DNA from: UBA8437 sp003445035
Lineage (GTDB): Bacteria; Planctomycetota; Planctomycetia; Planctomycetales; Planctomycetaceae
Assembly: GCA_937901285.1 (NCBI GenBank)
Contig: CALCHI010000554.1
Span: 1 to 10,450 of the forward strand
Length of the DNA stretch: 10,450 bases
Direction of reading: 5' to 3'
Below, one piece after another: positions 1 through 6,773 of the stretch. A program made the position numbers and the translations under genes. Under the pieces are notes generated by a model that was given only the letters and a program-made list of their open reading frames with translations, did no database searches and had not been told where the DNA came from. The stretch's first letter is position 1, and every line of letters starts with the position of its first letter.

Positions 1-516
1 GTGGGGATCGCCGTCGAGATGGCCGCCCGGGATCAACTCGGTGCGTTTCCCGTTCTGTGGGCAACGGCGTTTGTTGCCACCGCCGTCCTCGCCTCGATGG
101 TGCTCGACTGGCGAGCCGTTCGCGACACGTTGCTGGCGCTGCTGCCGCCGGTGGCCGGCGGTGTGGTGATGCTGGGAGCCATGCAGTGGCTGAAGGTGCC
201 GTTGAACCCGGCCAACCTGATCGTGTTGCCCCTGGTGCTGGGGATCGGTGTCGACGACGGGGTCCACGTGCTCCACGATTTTCGCGCGAGGGGGGGCCAC
301 TACGTGATGTCGTCCTCGACGATTCACGGCGTACTGCTGACCTCACTGACCTCGATGATCGGGTTTGGCACACTGATGATCGCCTCGCATCGCGGTCTTT
401 CGAGCCTGGGGCTGGTGCTGTTGCTCGGCGTTGGCAGTTGCCTGCTGGTGGCGCTGGTTCCTCTGCCGGCGGTGCTGAGACTGGTTTCCGAATCTCAGAG
501 AATCCCCCGTCGCTAA
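1..516 (+). CDS. RND/MMPL-family membrane exporter, C-terminal fragment (5' end outside window)
   Basis: This is the last 171 residues of a larger inner-membrane transporter. The reading frame is open from base 1, so the GTG at base 1 is probably an internal codon and the gene starts upstream of the window. Visible hydrophobic segments lie at about residues 14-34, 43-63, 72-90, 109-129 and 134-158, matching the last membrane bundle of an RND/MMPL protein. The key motif is GIGVDDGVH (residues 81-89). Its paired acidic residues D85/D86 sit where this family carries proton-relay acids. A following stretch, LTSLTSMIGFGTL, is also typical. Family members use the proton gradient to move lipids or other hydrophobic molecules. 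The LPLVLGIGVD stretch recalls hopanoid-associated HpnN-type proteins, but the substrate cannot be decided from this fragment. The stop is TAA at 514-516, followed by 93 bases to the next gene. Confidence 0.8.
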   Translation: MGIAVEMAARDQLGAFPVLWATAFVATAVLASMVLDWRAVRDTLLALLPPVAGGVVMLGAMQWLKVPLNPANLIVLPLVLGIGVDDGVHVLHDFRARGGHYVMSSSTIHGVLLTSLTSMIGFGTLMIASHRGLSSLGLVLLLGVGSCLLVALVPLPAVLRLVSESQRIPRR

Positions 517-543
517 AACGATCGGGACATCCGGACCGTGGGA

Positions 544-572
544 TTGGCCGAGCGCCGCCAACCGGGTATCCT
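544..572 (+). promoter_or_regulatory. Candidate sigma70-type promoter for the mechanosensitive channel gene
   Basis: TTGGCC (544-549) and TATCCT (567-572) are separated by 17 bases. Each matches the sigma70 consensus at 4 of 6 positions. Transcription would start near 579, ahead of the Shine-Dalgarno site at 591-597. It lies in the 93-base gap after the exporter gene. This was found by eye only; read-through from the exporter is an alternative. Confidence 0.35.
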
Positions 573-590
573 GCTGGGAACTCGCGGAGC

Positions 591-597
591 AAGGAGG
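591..597 (+). promoter_or_regulatory. Strong Shine-Dalgarno site that fixes the channel gene start
   Basis: AAGGAGG lies 12 bases before the ATG at 610. It is the best ribosome-binding site in the window. It favours ATG 610 over the in-frame GTG at 538, which has no comparable site and would add 24 non-conserved residues. Confidence 0.75.
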
Positions 598-609
598 GGT
601 AAGGCGAGC

Positions 610-1920
610 ATGAATGGAGCGAACCTGAAACCGTCGGTTGGTGCGGCGGCCGAGTGGGTGGCCGGTCTGCACGACTGGGTCGAGAACGTGTTGCCGGGGG
701 ATCGCTTCGGTGACTGGTCGGCGAAGCTGGTTGTCGTGGTGGCGACGGCCGCCGTCGCCTGTCTGGCCCACTTCGTCACGCTCCGCCTGACGCTGGCGAT
801 CATCCGCAAGATGGCCGCCCGGACCCGCACCCAGTGGGACGACCGGCTGGTGGAACGCCGCGTCTTCGACAGGTTGGCCTGGCTGGTGCCCGCGGTGATC
901 GTGTACCTGGCCGCGCCGGTGTTCGCCGAACCGTTCATTTCCGGGCTGGCGGTCGATGAGGCGTTGATGAAGTTGACGACCGCCTGGATGGTGCTGGTCG
1001 TCATCGGGGCACTCAGCGGAATGCTGAACGCCGTGGCCGACATCTACGACACGCTGGACCGCAAGAAGGCCAATCCGATCAGTGGGTTCATCGGCGGCTT
1101 CAAGCTGGTGCTGTGGGTCGTCGGCATGATCCTGGTCATTGCTGCGATCACTGGCCGAGATCCCTCGGGGCTGGTCGCCGGAATCGGTGCCCTGACCGCC
1201 GTCCTGATGCTCGTCTTCAAGGACTCGATCCTGGGCCTGGTCGCCAGCATCCAGATCTTCGTCAACGATCTTGTCCGGGTTGGCGACTGGATCGAGATGC
1301 CCGTTCATGGAGTGGACGGCGATGTGATTTCGGTGACCCTGACCACGATCAAGGTGCAGAACTGGGACCGCACGATTTCGACCGTGCCTTCCTATTGCGT
1401 GATCTCAGAGTCGTTCCGGAACTGGCGAGGCATGCAGGAGTCCGACGGCCGCCGGTTGAAGCGTTCGATTGCCATCGATGTGAACTCGGTCCAATTCTGC
1501 TCACGCGAGCAGATCGAGCGATTCCGGAGGGTCTCGTTGCTCAGGGACTACATCGCCGCCAAGCAGGTCGAGGTCGAGGCGTACAACAAGGAGTACGGGG
1601 TCGACACATCCGAGTTGATCAACGGTCGGCGTCTGACCAACCTGGGCACGTTCCGGGCGTACCTGGTCGAATATCTCCGCCGACACCCCGGCATCAACGA
1701 GGACATGACGTTGATGGTCCGACAGTTGCCGCCCTCGGCGGAGGGCTTGCCGATCGAGATCTACGTTTTCAGTCTCGACAAGCAGTGGGAGAACTACGAA
1801 GCGCTGCAGGCGGACATTTTCGACCACGTGCTGAGCGTCGTGGGCGAGTTCGACCTGCGAGTGTTCCAGGGGCCAACCGGACTGGTCATGGCGGGGATCA
1901 GCGGCCGGGCCGCGGCCTGA
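610..1920 (+). CDS. ybdG: Mechanosensitive ion channel, MscS superfamily, YbdG/MscM type
   Basis: A 436-residue channel predicted to open under membrane tension and release solutes on osmotic downshock. Five hydrophobic segments are visible at about residues 38-60, 88-108, 122-143, 161-181 and 185-206. The last is the Gly/Ala-rich pore helix, continuing into FKDSILGLVASIQI (203-216). The MscS beta domain follows, with VRVGDWIEMP (222-231), GDVISVTLTTIKVQNWD (237-253) and TVPSYCVISESFRNWRGM (258-275). The VQNWDxTI, SFxNWRGM and GRRLKRS stretches, then LINGRRLTNLGTFRAYL and LRVFQGPTG near the end, are the signature of E. coli YbdG rather than small MscS. The length is close to YbdG (about 415 residues). 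Start chosen at ATG 610 because of the strong Shine-Dalgarno at 591-597. The stop at 1920 is 11 bases from the convergent mnmA stop, with no obvious terminator between them. Confidence 0.88.
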   Translation: MNGANLKPSVGAAAEWVAGLHDWVENVLPGDRFGDWSAKLVVVVATAAVACLAHFVTLRLTLAIIRKMAARTRTQWDDRLVERRVFDRLAWLVPAVIVYLAAPVFAEPFISGLAVDEALMKLTTAWMVLVVIGALSGMLNAVADIYDTLDRKKANPISGFIGGFKLVLWVVGMILVIAAITGRDPSGLVAGIGALTAVLMLVFKDSILGLVASIQIFVNDLVRVGDWIEMPVHGVDGDVISVTLTTIKVQNWDRTISTVPSYCVISESFRNWRGMQESDGRRLKRSIAIDVNSVQFCSREQIERFRRVSLLRDYIAAKQVEVEAYNKEYGVDTSELINGRRLTNLGTFRAYLVEYLRRHPGINEDMTLMVRQLPPSAEGLPIEIYVFSLDKQWENYEALQADIFDHVLSVVGEFDLRVFQGPTGLVMAGISGRAAA

Positions 1921-1931
1921 ACCGGGTTGTC

Positions 1932-3038
1932 CTATCGGATCCAGCCACCTCCCAGCACGCGGTCGTCGTCGTAGAAGACGACAGCCTGTCCGGGAGCCAC
2001 TCCGTACTGGGGTTCGTCGAAGGTCACCCGGGCCCGGTCCGCTCCGATTGTCTCGACGGTCGCCGGAGCCGCGTGGTGTCGGTAGCGGATCTGTGCCGTG
2101 CATCGCAATGGCGTGTCGTCGGGCGAACCGTGCCCGTCGACGAGCCAGTTGAGACGGTCGGCCTCCAGGGATGTTCTGGCCAGGTCCTCCCGCTCGCCCA
2201 CCACGACCCGGTGCGACTCGGGTTCGATCGCCACCACGTAACGAGGTTCTCCGAACGCGATCCCCAACCCGCGGCGTTGTCCCACGGTGAATCGTTCGTA
2301 TCCCTGGTGCTGCCCGACGACCGTTCCAGCGGTGTCGACCACCTCGCCGGCCGTATCGAGTTCTCCCCGATGACGTCTCAGAAATCCCGCGTAGTCGTTG
2401 TCGGGCACGAAGCAGATCTCCTGGCTGTCGGGCTTGTCGAAGACCCGCAGCCCGGCCCGTTCGGCCGTCTCGCGGATCTCCGACTTGCTTGCGTCCCCGA
2501 CCGGGAACAGGACGTGGTCGAGCAACGCCGGATCGATACCGAACAGCACATACGACTGGTCCTTGCCGTCGTCCCGGCCGCGCATCAGCGCCAGCCGTTC
2601 GGATCCCGGCACCGGGACGACCCGGGCGTAGTGTCCCGAGGCGACATGAGTGGCACCGACCTGTTGGGCGAAATCCCACAGCCGACCGAACTTCAGCCAG
2701 TTGTTGCACATCACGCACGGGTTGGGCGTCCGCCCGGCGAGGTACTCGTCGGCGAAGTAGTCCTGGATCCTTCCGAAGGCGTCCTGGAAATTCAACGCGT
2801 GGAAGGGAATGTCGAGCGAATCGGCAACTCGCCGGGCGTCGGCAGCATCGGCGGCACTGCAGCAGCCCTGGCGGTGTGACGGGCCACTGTCGAGTACCGG
2901 TAACTCGCAGGTGGCTTCCTGGTGGACGCCGGAGCGCATGAACAGCCCGATCACTTCGTGACCCTGCTGCTGCAGCAGCCAGGCGGCGGCCGAACTGTCG
3001 ACTCCACCGCTCATTGCCAAGACGACTCGAGTGCCCAT
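1932..3038 (-). CDS. mnmA: tRNA-specific 2-thiouridylase MnmA
   Basis: A 368-residue cytoplasmic enzyme that, in known MnmA, adenylates U34 of tRNA-Lys, -Glu and -Gln and inserts sulfur to give s2U34 of the wobble modification mnm5s2U. The N-terminal PP-loop ATP-binding motif SGGVDSS is at residues 10-16. The first catalytic cysteine lies in NPCVMC (C108, with C111 nearby) and the second in SQEICF (C209), matching the paired Cys102/Cys199 of E. coli. HVASGHYAR (131-139) and FTVGQRRGLG (250-259) are further family motifs, and the C-terminal beta-barrel domain is complete, ending PGQAVVFYDDDRVLGGGWIR. A CC pair at residues 59-60 (GCCSAADAADARR) is common in several phyla. The gene starts 49 bases after mrdA on the same strand, so read-through is possible, but a promoter-like element sits immediately before its ATG. 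Confidence 0.96.
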   Translation of the reverse strand: MGTRVVLAMSGGVDSSAAAWLLQQQGHEVIGLFMRSGVHQEATCELPVLDSGPSHRQGCCSAADAADARRVADSLDIPFHALNFQDAFGRIQDYFADEYLAGRTPNPCVMCNNWLKFGRLWDFAQQVGATHVASGHYARVVPVPGSERLALMRGRDDGKDQSYVLFGIDPALLDHVLFPVGDASKSEIRETAERAGLRVFDKPDSQEICFVPDNDYAGFLRRHRGELDTAGEVVDTAGTVVGQHQGYERFTVGQRRGLGIAFGEPRYVVAIEPESHRVVVGEREDLARTSLEADRLNWLVDGHGSPDDTPLRCTAQIRYRHHAAPATVETIGADRARVTFDEPQYGVAPGQAVVFYDDDRVLGGGWIR

Positions 3039-3044
3039 GGCCCG

Positions 3045-3074
3045 ATTCTAGAAGCCCCGCGGGTGTGCCGCCAA
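3045..3074 (-). promoter_or_regulatory. Candidate promoter immediately before mnmA (possible leaderless start)
   Basis: On the minus strand, TTGGCG (3074-3069, 4 of 6 consensus matches) is followed after 18 bases by TAGAAT (3050-3045, 5 of 6). Only six bases separate TAGAAT from the mnmA ATG, so transcription would begin at or next to the start codon. No Shine-Dalgarno site can fit. The same TAGAATC sequence precedes the SDR gene at 7949. Confidence 0.5.
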
Positions 3075-3087
3075 GCTTTGGGCGTAT

Positions 3088-5208
3088 TCACCGGCCCGGC
3101 TTGTCCGAAAGCGAGACGCGGGTGGCGGGGCCGATCAGGCCGTGGGCCCGCATCGACTGAACCAGTTGCCGGGCGACGGGCCCCGCCTGGCGGCCTCCCG
3201 AGCCGGCGTGTTCCAGGACCACGACAAACGCCAGTCGTGGCCGATCGGCCGGAACATAGCCGGCGAACCAGGCGTGATCCTCGAGGTCTCCGCCCACCTC
3301 GGCGGTTCCCGTCTTACCCGCGATTGCCATTTCGGGCAGCCGGATTCGCTTGTAACCGGTTCCCAGGGGGTCTTCGACGACCCGTCGCAACCCGTCCTGG
3401 ACGATCGCAAGCGTGCGGGGCGAAAGATCCGGGATGCGGGTGGCCCGTGGCTCGGCTCGCGTGGCCAGTGCGGCCGAATCGGGTCCGTGTCCCGAGACGA
3501 CGTGTGGGGTCACCAACGATCCCCCGTTGGCAATCGCCGCCATCATGCGGACGATCTGCAGTGGCGTCGCGGTGACCGGTCCCTGTCCGATTGCCAGTTG
3601 CATCGTTTCGGAGATCAGGGGCCTGGTTGGTGGTGCGGGAAGGTCCCCGGACGATTCACCGGGCAGGTCGATCCCCGTGGGGTGTCCGAATCCGAACCGT
3701 TCAGCCCAGCGGTGCAGGTTGTTGTGGCCGGTGGGACCCGATCGAGCCAGTCTCCGGGCGGCGTCGAAGAAAAAGACGTTGCAACTGCGGCACAACGCGT
3801 CTCCCAGGTCGGTCTTGCCGTGGCCCACTCCGAATCGACTGAAGACGTAGCAGCGGTGGTGGCTGGGGCGGTCGAGAAATCCCCGGCAGGCGATACTGTG
3901 TCCGTCGGGAACCAGTCCACTTTCGAGCAGGGCGGTGGCCGTGAGGGACTTGAAGACCGAACCCGGTGGCAGCGCCATCCCGGTGACACGGCAGAAGAGT
4001 GGTCGGCGAGGGTCCTCGGTCAATTTCTGCCAGGTGGCGGCGTCGGGAGCGATCAGGAGGTTCGGGTCGAAACGGGGTGCCGAGGCCGCGGCACGGACTG
4101 CCCCGGTGTGCAGGTCGATCACGACGATCGCTCCGCCGGGAGATCCTCCCGATGTGGCTTCGTCGAGCAGACTCTCGGCCTGCCGTTGCAGATGCAGCGA
4201 GAGGGTCAACTGGACGTCCCGGCCGCGACGGGGTGGTTTCAGGACACGGGTTGAGACGACCTCGCCGTGGCGGTTGGTGACGATCCGTCGCAATCCCGGT
4301 TGGCCGCGCAGCACGTGATCGTAGGACTTTTCGACGCCAGTGGATCCGACCCACTCGCGGTCGGGCACGACACCCCTGGAGCTGCTGTGACGGCGTCGAG
4401 TTCCGACGACGTGAGCTGCCAGGCTGCCATGTTGGTAGACCCGTCGTGTTTCGACGCGAACCGTGACGCCGGGGAAGCGTTCGGGGTGTTCCTGGATCGC
4501 TGCTGCGGCCTCCAGTGGCACGTTGTCCAGCAGCCGGTGGTACACGAGTTCCTCGGTGATCACCACCGGTTCGGTTGCCGCGCGTCGGGGGGGAGTGGTC
4601 AGGGCGGTTTTGAGCGAGTCGAGAAACGAACCCACCGGATCGGGGACCGGGGCCGAATCCCTGGTCCGCCGTCGCTGGACCGAGGTCACCATCCGTTCGA
4701 CCCGTTGCTGCACGTCGCTCATTCGCCTGTCCAATTCGCTCCGGCCTACACGGCAGCGGCTCGACAGTTCATCGAGCATCGTCTCTCGACGTGCCAGCAC
4801 CTCGTTACGAGCCGCGGCCAGGCGTGCCCCGTCCCGGCGAGCGTGGGGTTCGAGGTGTTCGAGAGCCTGGCCCTGAAGCCACGAGCGGTCTGTCGGCGAT
4901 TGGAGCCAGCGGTAATGGACCAGGACCTGGAACCGTTGCTGGTCGTGGGCCAGCACGCTGCCGTCGTCGGCCAGGACACGGCCTCCGTGAGTTGGGATCG
5001 GCCGGGTGGTGACGGTGACCGGTGACGAGCGTGGCGCCAGTTCGTCACCGCTCCGCTGCACGGTGGCGGTGACCCGCCATCCGATCAGCAAAAGCGGCAG
5101 GATCATGGCCACCGTCAGCAGCGTCAGTCGACTGCCTGGCTGGCGATCCCAACGGGATCCCTCGGGTTCGGCACGCGGCAGCAGGTCGTTGGTCGGACGA
5201 TTGAGCAT
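3088..5208 (-). CDS. mrdA: Peptidoglycan transpeptidase, penicillin-binding protein 2 (elongasome)
   Basis: A 706-residue class B PBP that cross-links peptidoglycan in the periplasm during elongation. One membrane segment lies at about residues 28-46. The N-terminal dimerisation/pedestal region begins with HGGRVLADDGSVLAHD (74-89), a variant of the RGxIxDRNGxxLA motif. The transpeptidase domain has all three penicillin-binding motifs: SVFK (S417 nucleophile, K420), SCN (475-477) and KTG (632-634, in AGKTGTAEV). The ending DHAWFAGYVPADRPRLAFVV is also typical. Residues about 108-210 are unusually rich in Arg and Glu, with some heptad-like spacing, and make the protein longer than E. coli PBP2 (633). 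The frame stays open upstream to 5679, but that part overlaps mreD and is not protein-like, so I chose ATG 5208, 41 bases after mreD. No clear Shine-Dalgarno is seen. The mreBCD neighbours identify it as the elongation enzyme rather than the division FtsI. Confidence 0.93.
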   Translation of the reverse strand: MLNRPTNDLLPRAEPEGSRWDRQPGSRLTLLTVAMILPLLLIGWRVTATVQRSGDELAPRSSPVTVTTRPIPTHGGRVLADDGSVLAHDQQRFQVLVHYRWLQSPTDRSWLQGQALEHLEPHARRDGARLAAARNEVLARRETMLDELSSRCRVGRSELDRRMSDVQQRVERMVTSVQRRRTRDSAPVPDPVGSFLDSLKTALTTPPRRAATEPVVITEELVYHRLLDNVPLEAAAAIQEHPERFPGVTVRVETRRVYQHGSLAAHVVGTRRRHSSSRGVVPDREWVGSTGVEKSYDHVLRGQPGLRRIVTNRHGEVVSTRVLKPPRRGRDVQLTLSLHLQRQAESLLDEATSGGSPGGAIVVIDLHTGAVRAAASAPRFDPNLLIAPDAATWQKLTEDPRRPLFCRVTGMALPPGSVFKSLTATALLESGLVPDGHSIACRGFLDRPSHHRCYVFSRFGVGHGKTDLGDALCRSCNVFFFDAARRLARSGPTGHNNLHRWAERFGFGHPTGIDLPGESSGDLPAPPTRPLISETMQLAIGQGPVTATPLQIVRMMAAIANGGSLVTPHVVSGHGPDSAALATRAEPRATRIPDLSPRTLAIVQDGLRRVVEDPLGTGYKRIRLPEMAIAGKTGTAEVGGDLEDHAWFAGYVPADRPRLAFVVVLEHAGSGGRQAGPVARQLVQSMRAHGLIGPATRVSLSDKPGR

Positions 5209-5249
5209 GGCCGGGCGGAAGGCGGAGGGGAGTGAGACACCGGGTTTGG

Positions 5250-5798
5250 TCAGGTCGAGAGTGGGGCCGGAAGCAGCATCCGCCCCAGGGATCTGTGGAG
5301 ACCACGCAGTCCCAGCAGCACGATCAGCAGCAGGCCCGAACTGACCAGGGCGTCTGCCAGTGATCCGGTGACAGCCGCGGGCAGGGTGTCGGTCAGCCAG
5401 GCCGAGTTCGGAGAGACGATGCCGATTCTCACCAGTCGCGAGGCGGATTCGATTCCGGCGGTCAACAACACGGCGGTGAGCGTGGTGGTGGTGATCGAGT
5501 GGATCCGGCGGCGGGTCCACTCGGACGGAAGCAGGCAGACCGCGACTGTCGCCAGGACAAGGTCCAGCCCGAGCGGCCCATTGCTTCGCAGACAGTCGCT
5601 GGTGAATCCCAGCACCGCTGCCCAGACCACGATCGCGGAACCCCGTCCGCCGACCACCACCAGGGCCAGTACGATCCACAGGGGACGAAACGTGGCACCT
5701 CCGAGGCTGAGCTGGGGAACGACGGAGGTCTCGGCGACCAGTGCGGCGTAGGCCAACCCCAGCAGGGCGAGATGGCGGACGAGTGAGAGGGGATTCAC
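5250..5798 (-). CDS. mreD: Rod-shape-determining protein MreD
   Basis: A 182-residue integral membrane protein with hydrophobic segments at about residues 7-25, 38-65, 76-91, 102-118 and 138-166. MreD binds MreC and is part of the elongasome that positions PBP2/RodA along the cell. Sequence conservation in this family is low. The best local sign is GFTSDCLRSNGPLGLDL (64-80), which fits the conserved G-x-x-x-D...PLG region. The length is in the usual 160-180 range. The start codon is GTG at 5798, and its bases overlap the TGA stop of mreC (GTGA, 5798-5795), so translation is probably coupled to mreC. Position between mreC and mrdA makes the assignment much firmer than the sequence alone would. 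Confidence 0.88.
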   Translation of the reverse strand: MNPLSLVRHLALLGLAYAALVAETSVVPQLSLGGATFRPLWIVLALVVVGGRGSAIVVWAAVLGFTSDCLRSNGPLGLDLVLATVAVCLLPSEWTRRRIHSITTTTLTAVLLTAGIESASRLVRIGIVSPNSAWLTDTLPAAVTGSLADALVSSGLLLIVLLGLRGLHRSLGRMLLPAPLST

Positions 5799-6715
5799 TG
5801 GGCGAGGACTCCCGGCGAGTTGGAGCGTTGGGGGTTGAGTGTCCTGGTCAGTATCTCGACGTTCTGCAGTTCGTCGAGATTGATGGCGGGACGAATGCGG
5901 ATCTCCCAGTGCGGGGCTCCATCGGGCAACTCGGCGCGGACCACGGTGCCGTAGAGCATCGGCCAGCCGCCCGGCTGGTCACGACCATCGGTGTAGACCA
6001 GGTCGTACCTGGCGACGACCTCGGTGGCCGGAACCAGTGTCAGCCGGCAGAAGCCGTCGCCGCAGCCTTCGAGCATGCCACGGGCTGAGAAGACGGGGCG
6101 GTCCCGGCCACGTCGGGCCAGTCGGGCCAGGCCACGGAACCGGGTGTCGGTCAGAGGCTGCAAGGTGGAGGTCCAGCGACCGACCCGTGAGATCCTGCCG
6201 GCCACGCGTCGGCCGGCGTAGGCGGGTTGGCCGCGAGCCAGTCCCGAATCAACGCCCAGGTCGAGTGTGGCGTGGCCCGGTTCGACGACCAGGCTGTCAA
6301 CCGGCAGGCCACGTCCCCTGTCGAGGATTCTCCCGGCCTGCCAGGCCGCGATGGTCTCGTGGCCCAGCACGCGGGCCGGGACAAGATCGGTGGTGATCAG
6401 CGGTGGCTGTGAAGAATCGGTCCGCCCGGCCACCGCCCGTTCGACCAGCCGTGCGTTGGCGATCCGCAGGCGGCGGATTTCCAGGCGGGCGGCCTCCAGG
6501 TCCTGCCGGTGATTGTCGGCGACCCGAGCCGTCCCCTCCAACGGGTGCCAGCCCTCCAGCCGGTCCACGAGTTCGGCGACGGCCTGCTGGCCTGGCCGGG
6601 CCATGTCGATCACGTGGCTGCGGATGCTGCTGGCGATCGGATCGGGGACCGTGATCAGGGCCAGTCCGACCAGCAGGCAGATCGCAGGCGGTTTCCAGTT
6701 GGTTGCAGCCCTCAC
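5795..6715 (-). CDS. mreC: Rod-shape-determining protein MreC
   Basis: A 306-residue bitopic membrane protein that, in the known family, links cytoplasmic MreB filaments to periplasmic PBP2 and activates it. Order of parts: a short cytoplasmic tail, one membrane segment at about residues 9-24, a charged helical stretch at 64-95 (DLEAARLEIRRLRIANARLV, a likely dimerising coiled coil), then the beta-rich MreC domain at about 110-290. Within it, LDLGVDSGLARGQPAY, GRRVAGRISRVG, DLVYTDGRD (238-246) and LDELQNVEIL (280-289) correspond to conserved positions. The usual V-T-S-G before the last strands reads V-Y-T-D-G here, so the protein is divergent. The start is GTG at 6715, with a weak GAGGG upstream. 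It lies 58 bases after mreB and overlaps mreD by four bases. Confidence 0.92.
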   Translation of the reverse strand: MRAATNWKPPAICLLVGLALITVPDPIASSIRSHVIDMARPGQQAVAELVDRLEGWHPLEGTARVADNHRQDLEAARLEIRRLRIANARLVERAVAGRTDSSQPPLITTDLVPARVLGHETIAAWQAGRILDRGRGLPVDSLVVEPGHATLDLGVDSGLARGQPAYAGRRVAGRISRVGRWTSTLQPLTDTRFRGLARLARRGRDRPVFSARGMLEGCGDGFCRLTLVPATEVVARYDLVYTDGRDQPGGWPMLYGTVVRAELPDGAPHWEIRIRPAINLDELQNVEILTRTLNPQRSNSPGVLAQ

Positions 6716-6773
6716 CGGCTTGCCCTCACCACGTCTCTTGTCTCGACCGGTCCACGATGTGGCCGACGAATGA

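Noticed and set aside
538..609. Upstream GTG start for ybdG
   Set aside because: It has no Shine-Dalgarno and adds 24 non-conserved residues. The AAGGAGG site at 591-597 serves ATG 610.
343..1308. Minus-strand open frame (321 codons) opposite the exporter fragment and ybdG
   Set aside because: The product is rich in Asp, His, Gln and Arg, typical of antisense frames in GC-rich DNA, and has no recognisable domain.
1901..1913. Palindrome GCGGCC-G-GGCCGC at the end of ybdG as a terminator
   Set aside because: The one-base spacer cannot form a good hairpin loop without losing pairs. It lies inside the coding sequence and has no T-run.
1501..2718. Minus-strand open frame (405 codons) overlapping ybdG and mnmA
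   Set aside because: Low-complexity Arg/Gly/Pro-rich product, no motif, and complete overlap with conserved genes.
1113..2879. Long plus-strand open frame (588 codons) across the ybdG and mnmA genes
   Set aside because: It overlaps two well-identified genes in other frames. Its product is rich in Arg, Gly, Pro and Asp with no domain, as expected for a GC-rich shadow frame.
5209..5679. 157-codon N-terminal extension of mrdA
   Set aside because: It overlaps mreD in another frame, and its Arg/Pro/Gly-rich sequence does not resemble a PBP N-terminus.
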